Source: JABDEZ01 sp965276955
GTDB lineage: Bacteria; Bacteroidota; Bacteroidia; Chitinophagales; Chitinophagaceae
Reading direction: 5' to 3'
NCBI GenBank assembly: GCA_965276955.1
Contig: CBDIBP010000031.1
Location: 62,001-126,000, forward strand
Length of the DNA stretch: 64,000 nucleotides
Shown here: piece after piece, positions 35,606 through 43,481 of the stretch
How the letters are laid out: the number at the start of each line of letters is the position of its first letter
Position numbering within the stretch: position 1 is the stretch's first letter
Notes under the pieces: model-generated
Told to the model about the DNA's origin: nothing
What the model saw: only the letters and a program-made list of their open reading frames with translations
Database searches by the model: none
Program-made: the position numbers and the translations under genes

Positions 35606-36514
35606 TTACTTATTCTCCTTGCTCGCGCGCATCAGTATTTCCTTTTCCTCGCTGGTCAAAGAGTTGTACCCCTTCTGATTAATCTTATCCAGTATATCAT
35701 CTATACGGGTTTGCGTGAAGGGGCTTTTGCGCTGCATGTTCTTCAGTACCTGGCTGCGTTTCCTGCTGTTCTTTTTCCAGGTCACATGTTCAGCGGGGGT
35801 TACCAGCCCTTCCACACGCCCAGTAAGGCTATACATCCAGTCGCCGGGTTTGTACCCGCTGCGCAGTAGCCGCACATAGCCAAAGCCCATAAGGCCGCCA
35901 CCTGCCAGCTGCAGTATGTTGGGTATATGGCCGCCCGTGTTCATGACCATAAAAAGTGCAAATATGGCCGCTACAACATACAGCGGCACCGCAAATGTGG
36001 GCGTAAAGTAGAACCGGTACTGCGGAGAGAGCGTGATGGCCGCTGCCGCCAGACCTATAATGCCTGCCTGAGGACCCAGTAACAACCCATACACCTGAAA
36101 AAAGCGGCCGGGCAGCAACTGGCAAAGCAGGTATACTGCACCACCTACAAGCAGGCTATATAAAAATACAGGTATCACCTGCTTGTAGCCAATGAGCATC
36201 TGCACCAGCGAGCCAAAGCAATAGAGCCATATCATATTACTGAACAACTCCCAGAAGCCCGTGTGGAACAACCCGAAGGTGAACAATGTCCAGAAATGGG
36301 ATGGGAAATTATAGATGTCGCCAAGGGCTATCCGGCTCAGTACCTGATCTGTAAATATGCCATCGGTCACCACGCCTGGTTTTACATAAACAATGTACAT
36401 TACCGCGTGCAATAACCCCAGCGAAACGAATGCTACACCTAACGCTATTATGAGCTGAACCACTGCATTGGAGCCCAGGTTAGGAAAATAGGAAGAAGCT
36501 GACCGGTTGAACAT
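35606..36514 (-). CDS. Rhomboid-like protein lacking catalytic residues, with C-terminal DUF6576-like tail
   Basis: The 302-residue protein has six predicted membrane segments and the rhomboid layout, including the L1 region FWTLFTFGLFHTGFWELFSNMIWLYCFG. Where active rhomboids have GxSG it reads LLLGPQAGIIGL, and where they have the catalytic His (AHLGG) it reads PNILQLAGGG. Both members of the Ser-His dyad are therefore missing. The cytoplasmic tail RIDDILDKINQKGYNSLTSE resembles the DUF6576 tail of Bacteroidota rhomboids. I infer a pseudoprotease, perhaps binding substrates for or regulating the intact rhomboid encoded 24 bp upstream. A recent loss of function is also possible, but the frame is fully open. 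Confidence 0.82.
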   Translation of the reverse strand: MFNRSASSYFPNLGSNAVVQLIIALGVAFVSLGLLHAVMYIVYVKPGVVTDGIFTDQVLSRIALGDIYNFPSHFWTLFTFGLFHTGFWELFSNMIWLYCFGSLVQMLIGYKQVIPVFLYSLLVGGAVYLLCQLLPGRFFQVYGLLLGPQAGIIGLAAAAITLSPQYRFYFTPTFAVPLYVVAAIFALFMVMNTGGHIPNILQLAGGGLMGFGYVRLLRSGYKPGDWMYSLTGRVEGLVTPAEHVTWKKNSRKRSQVLKNMQRKSPFTQTRIDDILDKINQKGYNSLTSEEKEILMRASKENK

Positions 36515-36538
36515 GCTTAAAGAATATAAATAAAGTTA

Positions 36539-37396
36539 TCAATAAATACGGTTGCCGCTTTTGATGCGCCATATCCTTAACATAATAAACCCAAAAAGCA
36601 TACCACCTAAATGCGCAAAGTGGGCTATGTTATCGGTATTCTGGAAACCGCCAAAAATATCGATAGCAGCAAAGATGGCTATAGCATACTTGGCTTTTAG
36701 TGGCAGAAAGAAAAACATGTACAACATGGCATTGGGCAAGAGGTAACCAAAAGCGAACAATACCCCCATAATAGCACCCGATGCACCTACCATAGGCTCA
36801 TCGAAAAGACCTGGATAAAGAGTACCATTATCTACCCCGCCAAAAAGATACTTATCTATATAAGAGATACTCTCATTGGGGAAGTTGGCACCGCCGGGGT
36901 TGCTCATCCAGTCTTGCCGTATATTGTATAATGGCGCTGCCCAGGCATTGCTCATTGGTGGTATCCTGGTCTTCAGGAAAAGGTCGAACTGGTCCAGTGT
37001 GGCATTAGCCTGGTATACCTGGAAAGCTTTGTATACCGGCTCCCACTCTATGCCAAAGAAAATAAGCTGACAAATGGCTGCCCCCACACCGCATATGAGG
37101 TAAAAAATAAGGAAACGCTGCGGCCCCAGAAAATTCTCAATAACGATGCCGAACATGTACAAGGCAAACATATTGAATAATATATGCTGCATACTAGCAT
37201 GCATGAACATATGGGTAAATATCTGCCAGGAATGAAAATGCTCTGAGCGCACATAGTGCAGTGCGAACAAATTATCTACCTGTATGCCGCTGCGCTCCAG
37301 CAGGTACTGGGCCGCAAAAACTATTACATTAACTATTATCAGGTTTTTAACGACCGGTGTCATACCCGGCAAGCCTACACCTCTGAATTGTGCCAT
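36539..37396 (-). CDS. Rhomboid-family intramembrane serine protease
   Basis: The 285-residue protein has the six-helix rhomboid core. The L1 region contains the conserved HMFMHASMQHILFNMFALYMFG. The catalytic Ser lies in MVGASGAIMGVLFAF and the catalytic His in NIAHFAHLGGMLFG. An insertion of about 80 residues between helix 2 and the Ser helix (WEPVYKAFQVYQANATLDQF and following) is a periplasmic or cytoplasmic loop seen in Bacteroidota homologues. It cleaves transmembrane helices of unknown substrates. It is the first gene of a rhomboid, pseudo-rhomboid, EEP cluster. Confidence 0.92.
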   Translation of the reverse strand: MAQFRGVGLPGMTPVVKNLIIVNVIVFAAQYLLERSGIQVDNLFALHYVRSEHFHSWQIFTHMFMHASMQHILFNMFALYMFGIVIENFLGPQRFLIFYLICGVGAAICQLIFFGIEWEPVYKAFQVYQANATLDQFDLFLKTRIPPMSNAWAAPLYNIRQDWMSNPGGANFPNESISYIDKYLFGGVDNGTLYPGLFDEPMVGASGAIMGVLFAFGYLLPNAMLYMFFFLPLKAKYAIAIFAAIDIFGGFQNTDNIAHFAHLGGMLFGFIMLRIWRIKSGNRIY

Positions 37397-37504
37397 TTTC
37401 TATCCTTTGCTGTGCCGAGGCATTAAATAAAACCTGCGGGTGTGCAAAATTAATTGTTATTAGTGTGATGTGGGTAAAATTGTTGGGGAGACTTGACCCG
37501 TAAG

Positions 37505-38068
37505 TTATTTGAATGCTACTGTATACCATGGGATATGAAATAACCCTTCTTTATATCTTACCTTGACAGTATCACCTATAGGAACAAGCAGAAACATTTT
37601 ATCATCTACCTCTACTTCCTGTTCTTTTTTTTGTGGCCCCCACCAACCCAAAGTAAAGTAAGAGCTGTGTCCGCCTTTTTGACCGTAAAACTCTCTTTCT
37701 CCCAACACAATAGCATGATATGTCGTCACTTTAGAATTATCGAATGTTTTATTTATTTGCAACACTGCACCTTTGCTATACATTAACGATATCACCACGA
37801 TCACAAAACTTTCTATATACCATGTTTTGCTGTCCCATTTCACTGCAACTTTCAAAAACAACAAAGTGATAGGTATGCTTACCAATGTAAAAGAGAGCCA
37901 AAAATTATCTAATGATATAATGTTGTACTTAGCAGACCTTATCACCAAGATCACACATGGAACAAGAAAACCCGGTATAACATAAGCATCCGTTGCCCTA
38001 CTTGGGACAAGTTTTATCACACCTTTATTCTTTGCCATAAAGAAAATTCCCCATAGTGGATAAAGCAC
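37505..38068 (-). CDS. Hypothetical membrane protein, 5' end uncertain
   Basis: The 187-residue reading starts at GTG (38068) and has transmembrane segments at AYVIPGFLVPCVILVI and SFTLVSIPITLLFLKVAV. A soluble C-terminal part includes VTTYHAIVLGEREFYGQKGG and a basic/acidic segment KKEQEVEVDD. I do not recognise the family. The same frame stays open and protein-like for 46 more codons upstream to 38206 (SYAISFVSLALIFFTAITYD would be another helix). No ATG, GTG or TTG occurs there before an in-frame stop. The gene has therefore probably lost its true 5' end or carries a frameshift near 38207. An internal ATG at 38038 is another candidate start. Confidence 0.55.
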   Translation of the reverse strand: MLYPLWGIFFMAKNKGVIKLVPSRATDAYVIPGFLVPCVILVIRSAKYNIISLDNFWLSFTLVSIPITLLFLKVAVKWDSKTWYIESFVIVVISLMYSKGAVLQINKTFDNSKVTTYHAIVLGEREFYGQKGGHSSYFTLGWWGPQKKEQEVEVDDKMFLLVPIGDTVKVRYKEGLFHIPWYTVAFK

Positions 38069-38290
38069 TAATAAAGATGTATAAACAAAACAAAGTTTTT
38101 TGCTGTCATACGTTATTGCTGTAAAAAAAATAAGGGCCAGGCTAACAAATGATATTGCGTAGCTGTTATAATTAAAATTATCGGCTTTGTCTTTCGCTAA
38201 ATTAAATTACATCACTCTTTTCTCTATGTGTAAAGAATTAATAATAGATAATTTTATAATACGAGCCACACTTAACTCTGAACCCTGATA

Positions 38291-38327
38291 AATTACCGAC
38301 CGGAAAGAAAAAAGGGAATCGGTAATT
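38291..38327. repeat. Inverted repeat AATTACCGA / TCGGTAATT
   Basis: A perfect 9-bp inverted repeat with a 19-nt A/G-rich spacer containing CCGGAAAG. The AATTACCGA half-site recurs at about 38554 and at 11592. It lies in the gene-free region left of the RAYT element. Confidence 0.5.
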
Positions 38328-38480
38328 CCAACGTGGTCAATAGCCTAATAATGCCTATGGTGGCTTATATTAATCTTGAACATAATTTCTGCTTTTTACC
38401 GGTCTTTACTTGTGGCGGAAATTTTGTCTGGATCAGTATTCGCAGGATTAAAGGATAAGGGGGAAATCACCAAAATTTCC

Positions 38481-38506
38481 CAGAATTTCCGGTACCGGAA
38501 ATTCTG
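38481..38506. repeat. Perfect 26-bp palindrome
   Basis: The half-site CAGAATTTCCGGT is followed immediately by its exact reverse complement ACCGGAAATTCTG. There is no loop, so a symmetric protein-binding site or cruciform is more likely than a terminator. ACCGGAAATT also occurs in the 11.0-11.7 kb region. Otherwise 38210-38640 contains no gene that I can support. Confidence 0.75.
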
Positions 38507-38646
38507 TTATTGGCTTGAAATGCTTTGCTGTAGCTGGCTTGGGTTAAAATTACCGATTGCTGGTGGAATTTTTCGGGGCAGTGGCTTGAGGGCCAGCAGG
38601 GAATAGTGTTCGTTTTTGTGTTTGGCGATTGTGGCATAGTGGAGAT

Positions 38647-38718
38647 GGTTCACAGGTTAAAAACTATGGCAAGATACTATGAGGGAAGTGCGTTTTCCAA
38701 AAAATCATATCCACATAT
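38647..38718 (+). repeat. Outer direct repeat, left copy, of the RAYT element
   Basis: A 72-bp sequence from GGTTCACAGGTTAA to CATATCCACATAT. It is repeated in the same orientation at 39439-39512 at roughly 80% identity with a 2-nt gap. In one frame it reads EMVHRLKTMARYYEG then SKKSYPHI and a stop, so it may descend from coding DNA. A CCAACATGTTGG palindrome follows at 38725-38736. Confidence 0.75.
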
Positions 38719-38747
38719 TTAACGCCAACATGTTGGAGGCGGTGCTT

Positions 38748-38795
38748 GGCGAGATCTCTGATCTCGTCGCATCGGTAGGCGATCTCCAGATCGCC
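38748..38795 (+). repeat. Inner inverted repeat, left copy, of the RAYT element (two REP-like hairpins)
   Basis: Forty-eight bp containing two hairpins. The first is CGAGATC / GATCTCG round TCT, the second GGCGATCT / AGATCGCC round CC. The same unit occurs inverted at 39383-39430, 45 of 48 positions matching. It ends 15 bp from the transposase stop codon. Confidence 0.88.
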
Positions 38796-38809
38796 TTAAT
38801 ATAACTACG

Positions 38810-39343
38810 CTATATCCAGTCGGTAATTGTTATCCTGTTGTTGACGTTAGCACTACTGTATATATAGTCTTCGGGACGTTCTACCCATCCGGCACGTACT
38901 GGGTTCATGTGTATATATTCGCGCTTACTGAGAAAAAAGTCGGGGGTTGTGATCTCTTTCGCGTGGTTCTCATGTGTCCAAACCTGGTAGTTGGTGTCTT
39001 TTATGCGTTGCTGAGCATTCCATTCAAACCGATGCAACAACCAATCGCGCCTGCTCTCTGGCTCTTCCTGTATAGACTCTGTTATCTTTCGCGAAGTATA
39101 CTTTTTAAAGTCGCGAATGGTATCGGACAACTTGCCGGTAGCACTGCTTACGATAAGATGCACATGATTTGTCATGATGACATAGGCGTATATCCTAAGT
39201 CCCTTCTCCTTGATGCAATACTCAAGGTTCTGAATAATAATATCGCGGTAGCGCCTTCTACTAAAAATATCTACCCAGTCTACAATAGTGAATGTGACAA
39301 AGTACATGCCATATTGGTTGTAGATCTGGTAACCGGTGCTCAT
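38810..39343 (-). CDS. REP-associated tyrosine transposase (RAYT, Y1/IS200-like)
   Basis: The 177-residue protein has the Y1 transposase fold. The HUH metal motif is NHVHLIVS, the putative nucleophile Tyr lies in DFKKYTSRKI, and the RAYT-specific C-terminal block is REYIHMNPVRAGWVERPEDY ending in IYSSA. It belongs to the single-domain transposases that bind and process REP hairpins rather than mobilising whole insertion sequences. It is bracketed by inverted double-hairpin repeats (38748-38795 and 39383-39430), as known RAYTs are bracketed by REP/BIME pairs. The frame is complete and all motifs are intact, so it may be active. Confidence 0.92.
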   Translation of the reverse strand: MSTGYQIYNQYGMYFVTFTIVDWVDIFSRRRYRDIIIQNLEYCIKEKGLRIYAYVIMTNHVHLIVSSATGKLSDTIRDFKKYTSRKITESIQEEPESRRDWLLHRFEWNAQQRIKDTNYQVWTHENHAKEITTPDFFLSKREYIHMNPVRAGWVERPEDYIYSSANVNNRITITDWI

Positions 39344-39382
39344 GATAAATGTTTATTTGAAAGTACATATTACCTGGCACAC

Positions 39383-39430
39383 TGCGATCTGGAGATCGCC
39401 TACCGGGGCGACGAGATCAGAGATCTCGCC
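39383..39430 (-). repeat. Inner inverted repeat, right copy, of the RAYT element
   Basis: The reverse complement of the unit at 38748-38795, with two substitutions in the linker and one at the end. It starts 39 bp upstream of the transposase start codon. Its hairpins are GCGATCT / AGATCGC round GG and CGAGATC / GATCTCG round AGA. Confidence 0.88.
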
Positions 39431-39438
39431 GAGCTGGT

Positions 39439-39512
39439 GGTTCACAGGTTAAGAATGCTGGTGCAAGATACTATGAGCGGGTTGGGTTTTCCCAAAAAGC
39501 ATATCCACATAT
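39439..39512 (+). repeat. Outer direct repeat, right copy, of the RAYT element
   Basis: A 74-bp copy of the left repeat at 38647-38718 in the same orientation. In one frame it reads NAGARYYERVGFSQKAYPHI, in another VVHRLRMLVQD, so the coding-like reading of the left copy is frameshifted here. It begins 8 bp beyond the inner repeat, whereas the left spacing is 29 bp. Confidence 0.75.
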
Positions 39513-39586
39513 ATTGGCAATACTATTTCTCATTCCCACGATTTTCTCTTGCTAAAGAAGCTCGTGCGAAATTAAAAGAGAATAAC

Positions 39587-42500
39587 TTACTTCACCTGCT
39601 CTTTATACACCGTTGGCCTGTCATGGTTCACTGGGTAGCCGAGCGATTCGTAGATGTAGTCTTGGGCTACGGTGCGCACATTCAGTTTGTTTATTTTACT
39701 GTTGTCGGCAGAGGGGTATACGCGGTTGCTGAGGAATACGAACACAATGCCTGTAGCAGGATCGGCCCAGGCGCAGGTGCCGGTGAAGCCCTGGTGACCA
39801 AAGGCGTAGCCAGTAGAGCGGTCGCCCGATGGGCCACCGTCAGTGGCATCGTTCATTGGCTTATCGAAGCCCAGGCCGCGGCGACTTAGTCTGGTATTGT
39901 ATGCGGTGAAGTACTTTACGGTCTCGTCTTTAAAGTAGCGCTTGCCTTTGTACACGCCCTTGTTCAGCAGCATCTGGAAAATGGCAGCCACATCGCCCGC
40001 AGTAGCGAACACACCCGCGTGGCCTGCTACCCCGCCCAGCATAGCTGCTCCGGGATCGTGCACAAAGCCCTGCACCTGCTCGTGCCGGAAGAACATATCG
40101 TATTCAGTAGGCGCGATGTCACTTTCTTTGAACTTGCTGAGCGGTGTGTAGGTAATGTGGCTTACGCCCATTGGTTTGTAGAACTGCTCATCGGCATACA
40201 CATCTATGCTCTGCCCGGTAACCTGCTGCACCACAGCCGCGAGGAAATAAAAATCGAGGTCGCTATACACAAAGTGTCCTTTGTTCTCCAGGGTGCTGGT
40301 GAGGATGCGGCTCCATATAGTATCCTTGTAGTCGCTGCGCAGATATAGGTCTTTGGCTACTGGTATGTTGTAATTGTTGCTCTTGCTTTGGTGGTATAGA
40401 TCCTTTTTCAGGTTGCCATTGGCATCCAGGGTTTCTTTATAAAAAGGGATCCAGCTTTTGAGGCCCGCCTGGTGCAATAGAACATCTTTTATTTTCAGTT
40501 TGGCTTTGTCTGTATTGTGTGTGAACGGCAGGTAGTCGCCCAGTGTTTTGTCCAGGTCTATCTTGCCGGTCTCGTACAGGTGCATTACGGCGAGCGTGGT
40601 AGCTACTACCTTGGTCATTGAGGCCACATCGTAGAGGGTGTTCTTGTCTACTGCATGGTCTTTACCATAAGTGTAGTACCCAAATGACTGGTCGTAAAAA
40701 ACCAACCCGTTCTTTGCTGCCAGTACACGACAACCCGGGAAGGCACCATCCTGTATGCAGCGGTCGATGAAGAGGTTCAGTTTGTCCAGCGCAGATGCAT
40801 CTGTTACCCCGGCATCTTTGGGTAGTATCACGGCGCTCAATTCATCGGTACGGTGTGGTTCGCGTGCGCCACCAGTGTATGGTGCACTGCCACCGTGAGC
40901 AGCAACAAACTTATTGGTATCGGTTTGGACAGCCACTACCGGCAGCATATCAGCAAGGCGCTTCACGTCTATGCATGGTGGTGTTACGGGCAGCTTGCCT
41001 TTGGGCTTTAATTTTTTCAGCAGCAGGGTGGCTACAGCGCGCTCGCTCACACTATCGTCCTCATAAGCAACTATAGCGGTGTTGGGTTTGCAAAAATGCT
41101 GCATAGCATACGCATTGCCCATAAGCGCTATCACTATATTCTTCTTGCTCTGTGCTTCTTGCAGAAATGCCAGTTGCACGGCATCGAGCCCGTAGTTGCC
41201 ACCGGGGTAGAAGCTGGTATTGTGCACGCCTACTACTACCACATCGTTATCGGCACTTTTGTCCATTATTTTTATGGCGTCGGCAGCAGTGGCACCCCTT
41301 GGCAGCCATGTTGCTTTTATAGAGCCCAGGCCGTCGCTGAGTGCATTGTACAGGTCTGTTGGCGCGGCAGCATTTACACCTATGTACGCTACCCGCATGT
41401 TGCGGTTCATTTTGTTAAGGATACCATTATCATCGCGCACCAGTGTAACAGAACCACGCACAGCCATGCGGCGTAGTGGCAAGGTATATTGGTTCAGGTC
41501 TTCGGTAATGTGGTCGGTATTGATGTAGGCAACATTCTTTAGTCCGGCATCGTACTTCGCAAATAATATTTTGCGTACACGCTGCTCCAGGTCGGCCTGG
41601 GTTACTTGCCCATTATCTATGGCGGCCTTTATCTTAGCTATAGCTGTGGGTACATCCTGCGAAAAGAGCAGTACGTCGTTGCCCGCTATGAATGCCCGCA
41701 GGTCGGCATCGCCCGGCGCAAAGTACTTGGCTACACCCTGCATGTTCAGTGCATCGGTAAATATCAACCCTTTGTAGCCCAGCTTATCTTTCAAGAGGCC
41801 GGTAACTGTGTTCTTTGATAACGTGGTTGGTACATGCGGTTCTGTTTCCAACGCAGGTATTTCCAGGTGGGCCACCATTATACTTTTTATGCCTGCCTTT
41901 ATCATTTGCCTGAAGGGGTATAGTTCCAGCGTATCCAGCTGCTGCATGGTCTTGCTTACCAGTGGAAGGTCTTTGTGCGAGTCCATATAAGTATCGCCAT
42001 GACCGGGAAAGTGCTTGGCACATGCCATTATACCGTTATCCTGCAGGCCTTTCATGTAGGCTATCCCGAGTTTGGCTACCCACACCTTGTCTTCCCCAAA
42101 AGAACGGGAGTTGATAATGGGATTGGCCGGGTTGCTATTGACATCTACCACTGGTGCAAAGTCGATATGAACACCCAGACGCTTGCACTGGTAGGCAATG
42201 GCCATAGCTTCGCGATACACAAGTGCAGTGTCGCGGGCGGCACCCAGCATCATTTGGCGAGGCATGTCCTGCACACTATCCAGCCGCATACCCAGGCCCC
42301 ACTCCGCATCCATAGCTATAAGCAAGGGCACATGAGCCAAGCGCTGATATTTGTTGGTAAGCAATGCCTGCCGCACGGGGCCGCCCTGCATAAAAATGAG
42401 CCCACCAATACGGTTGGAATCTATAAGTTTGGTTATAGCCTCTTCATTGAAATTTTTGCCGCCAGTATAGGCTGCTACCATAAATAACTGGCCTATACGC

Positions 42501-42652
42501 TCTTCCTGGCCCAGCTTGTTGTACACACTATCTACCCAAGCCTGCCTTGCTACATTAACAAAGGTCTCCGTTCTTATTTTTGACTGTGCATAGCTACAGG
42601 TAAATAAGAACAAAGCGGGAATGAGTGCCTTACAGAAGTGTTTCAACGCCAT
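39587..42652 (-). CDS. Fusion of glycoside hydrolase family 3 (NagZ-like) and class C beta-lactamase-type serine hydrolase
   Basis: The 1021-residue exported protein has a signal peptide (FCKALIPALFLFTCSYAQ). Residues of about 30-370 are a GH3 N-terminal TIM barrel with the NagZ-type catalytic loop KHFPGHGDT (213-221) and the nucleophile region IFTDALNM (Asp300). Residues 380-600 form a GH3 C-terminal-like alpha/beta domain. Residues 610-1010 are a beta-lactamase/penicillin-binding-protein fold with S678-M-T-K681, a YSD motif and HQG. Beta-N-acetylglucosaminidase plus D,D-peptidase or esterase activity suggests periplasmic peptidoglycan turnover. I recall this fusion from other Bacteroidota. 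Its 3' end lies beside the RAYT repeats. Confidence 0.92.
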   Translation of the reverse strand: MALKHFCKALIPALFLFTCSYAQSKIRTETFVNVARQAWVDSVYNKLGQEERIGQLFMVAAYTGGKNFNEEAITKLIDSNRIGGLIFMQGGPVRQALLTNKYQRLAHVPLLIAMDAEWGLGMRLDSVQDMPRQMMLGAARDTALVYREAMAIAYQCKRLGVHIDFAPVVDVNSNPANPIINSRSFGEDKVWVAKLGIAYMKGLQDNGIMACAKHFPGHGDTYMDSHKDLPLVSKTMQQLDTLELYPFRQMIKAGIKSIMVAHLEIPALETEPHVPTTLSKNTVTGLLKDKLGYKGLIFTDALNMQGVAKYFAPGDADLRAFIAGNDVLLFSQDVPTAIAKIKAAIDNGQVTQADLEQRVRKILFAKYDAGLKNVAYINTDHITEDLNQYTLPLRRMAVRGSVTLVRDDNGILNKMNRNMRVAYIGVNAAAPTDLYNALSDGLGSIKATWLPRGATAADAIKIMDKSADNDVVVVGVHNTSFYPGGNYGLDAVQLAFLQEAQSKKNIVIALMGNAYAMQHFCKPNTAIVAYEDDSVSERAVATLLLKKLKPKGKLPVTPPCIDVKRLADMLPVVAVQTDTNKFVAAHGGSAPYTGGAREPHRTDELSAVILPKDAGVTDASALDKLNLFIDRCIQDGAFPGCRVLAAKNGLVFYDQSFGYYTYGKDHAVDKNTLYDVASMTKVVATTLAVMHLYETGKIDLDKTLGDYLPFTHNTDKAKLKIKDVLLHQAGLKSWIPFYKETLDANGNLKKDLYHQSKSNNYNIPVAKDLYLRSDYKDTIWSRILTSTLENKGHFVYSDLDFYFLAAVVQQVTGQSIDVYADEQFYKPMGVSHITYTPLSKFKESDIAPTEYDMFFRHEQVQGFVHDPGAAMLGGVAGHAGVFATAGDVAAIFQMLLNKGVYKGKRYFKDETVKYFTAYNTRLSRRGLGFDKPMNDATDGGPSGDRSTGYAFGHQGFTGTCAWADPATGIVFVFLSNRVYPSADNSKINKLNVRTVAQDYIYESLGYPVNHDRPTVYKEQVK

Positions 42653-42706
42653 AAAACAAATGTAGGCAATGGATATTAAAAGGAGAAAGCGTTTTGAGTA
42701 TATGTG

Positions 42707-43297
42707 CTACTCGTCGAACCCTGCACCGCCAAATTCCTCGTGACCTTCATCACTACCGCTATCTGTAGCATCGTCACTGCCATTGCTTTCGCCTTCGTTG
42801 CCAAAGCCTTCGGCCATTTCGTCGGCACCGAGGTCGTATTTTTCTTCCACGTCCATGAGCTTTTCTACGTTGACACCTTTGATGCCGTACTGGCCGGGGG
42901 CTACACCTTCCTTACGTATCATGTACGGGTAGGTGCGTTTGTGGTCTATGTCTTTCGACACGCTGATCAGCTCTATATGAAATGTCCACTTCTTTACCCT
43001 ATCGTACACGTAAACGAACTTCTGATCGGGCAGGGATACCAATGCCGAGACCGGGGTCTTTACCATGGATAGCGCTGGGGCATCTTTCTTATTCGTTAAT
43101 ACTTCTGATGATAGTTCGCGCTTTCTTTCCCAGCGGTCATCGCTTTCATAAAATGAAGCATCGTGCTTGCTGTCAAATTCAAAAGCTTTAAGAATACCAT
43201 AGTGAAAGTCCAGAAAGGTCTGGCTTGCCTGTATCTCTATATCCCTGTAGATCTGATCGTCTTCTTCCCAATAAACTCTAAAACGGAGTAAGGCCAT
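42707..43297 (-). CDS. Plasmid pRiA4b ORF-3 (IS1096 TnpR-like) family protein
   Basis: The 196-residue protein has the family core: LRFRVYWEEDDQIYRDIEIQ at the start, a DFHYGILKAF helix, then KWTFHIELISV and YPYMIRKEGVAPGQYG, an acidic-binding surface typical of pRiA4b ORF-3. The last 40 residues are very acidic and Gly/Ser-rich (DDATDSGSDEGHEEFGG). The family is widespread on chromosomes and mobile elements and its function is unknown. It lies 54 bp upstream of the GH3 fusion gene on the same strand and is divergent from rpmI. Confidence 0.82.
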   Translation of the reverse strand: MALLRFRVYWEEDDQIYRDIEIQASQTFLDFHYGILKAFEFDSKHDASFYESDDRWERKRELSSEVLTNKKDAPALSMVKTPVSALVSLPDQKFVYVYDRVKKWTFHIELISVSKDIDHKRTYPYMIRKEGVAPGQYGIKGVNVEKLMDVEEKYDLGADEMAEGFGNEGESNGSDDATDSGSDEGHEEFGGAGFDE

Positions 43298-43431
43298 ACT
43301 AATATAAACGCGGTTGCAACCGTAAAAATAGTAATTTGCGCTTAGTATTTATAATTGCAAGGTTATCTATCCATGTCCAAAGCCTATAAATGCTGGCTTT
43401 AAGCCAACAAATAAAAAGGTTAAAATATTAA

Positions 43432-43462
43432 TTTGGATTTTTTTGAAATAGTGTTACCTTTG
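43432..43462 (+). promoter_or_regulatory. Promoter of rpmI-rplT
   Basis: TTTG at 43432-43435 and TACCTTTG at 43455-43462, separated by 19 nt, match the Bacteroidota primary-sigma consensus in both sequence and spacing. The predicted start is near 43469, giving a leader of about 13 nt before rpmI. There is no room for a structured L20-binding leader. Confidence 0.75.
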
Positions 43463-43481
43463 CCATCCCAAAATTGAGACC

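Noticed and set aside
38748..39430. Hairpin repeats as a CRISPR array
   Set aside because: There are only two copies, inverted to each other, with a gene between them.
38647..39512. Outer direct repeats as target-site duplications of an insertion
   Set aside because: They are more than 70 bp long and about 20% diverged, far from the short identical duplications of transposition; Y1 transposases do not make such duplications.
38909..39889. A 326-codon open frame on the plus strand across the transposase and the end of the GH3 gene
   Set aside because: It is antisense to two clearly coding genes and crosses non-coding hairpin repeats; its composition follows the opposite strand.
43381..43431. 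TGGCTTTAAGCCA upstream of rpmI as a terminator or riboswitch
   Set aside because: The palindrome has essentially no loop and no U-tract, and the promoter lies directly after it.
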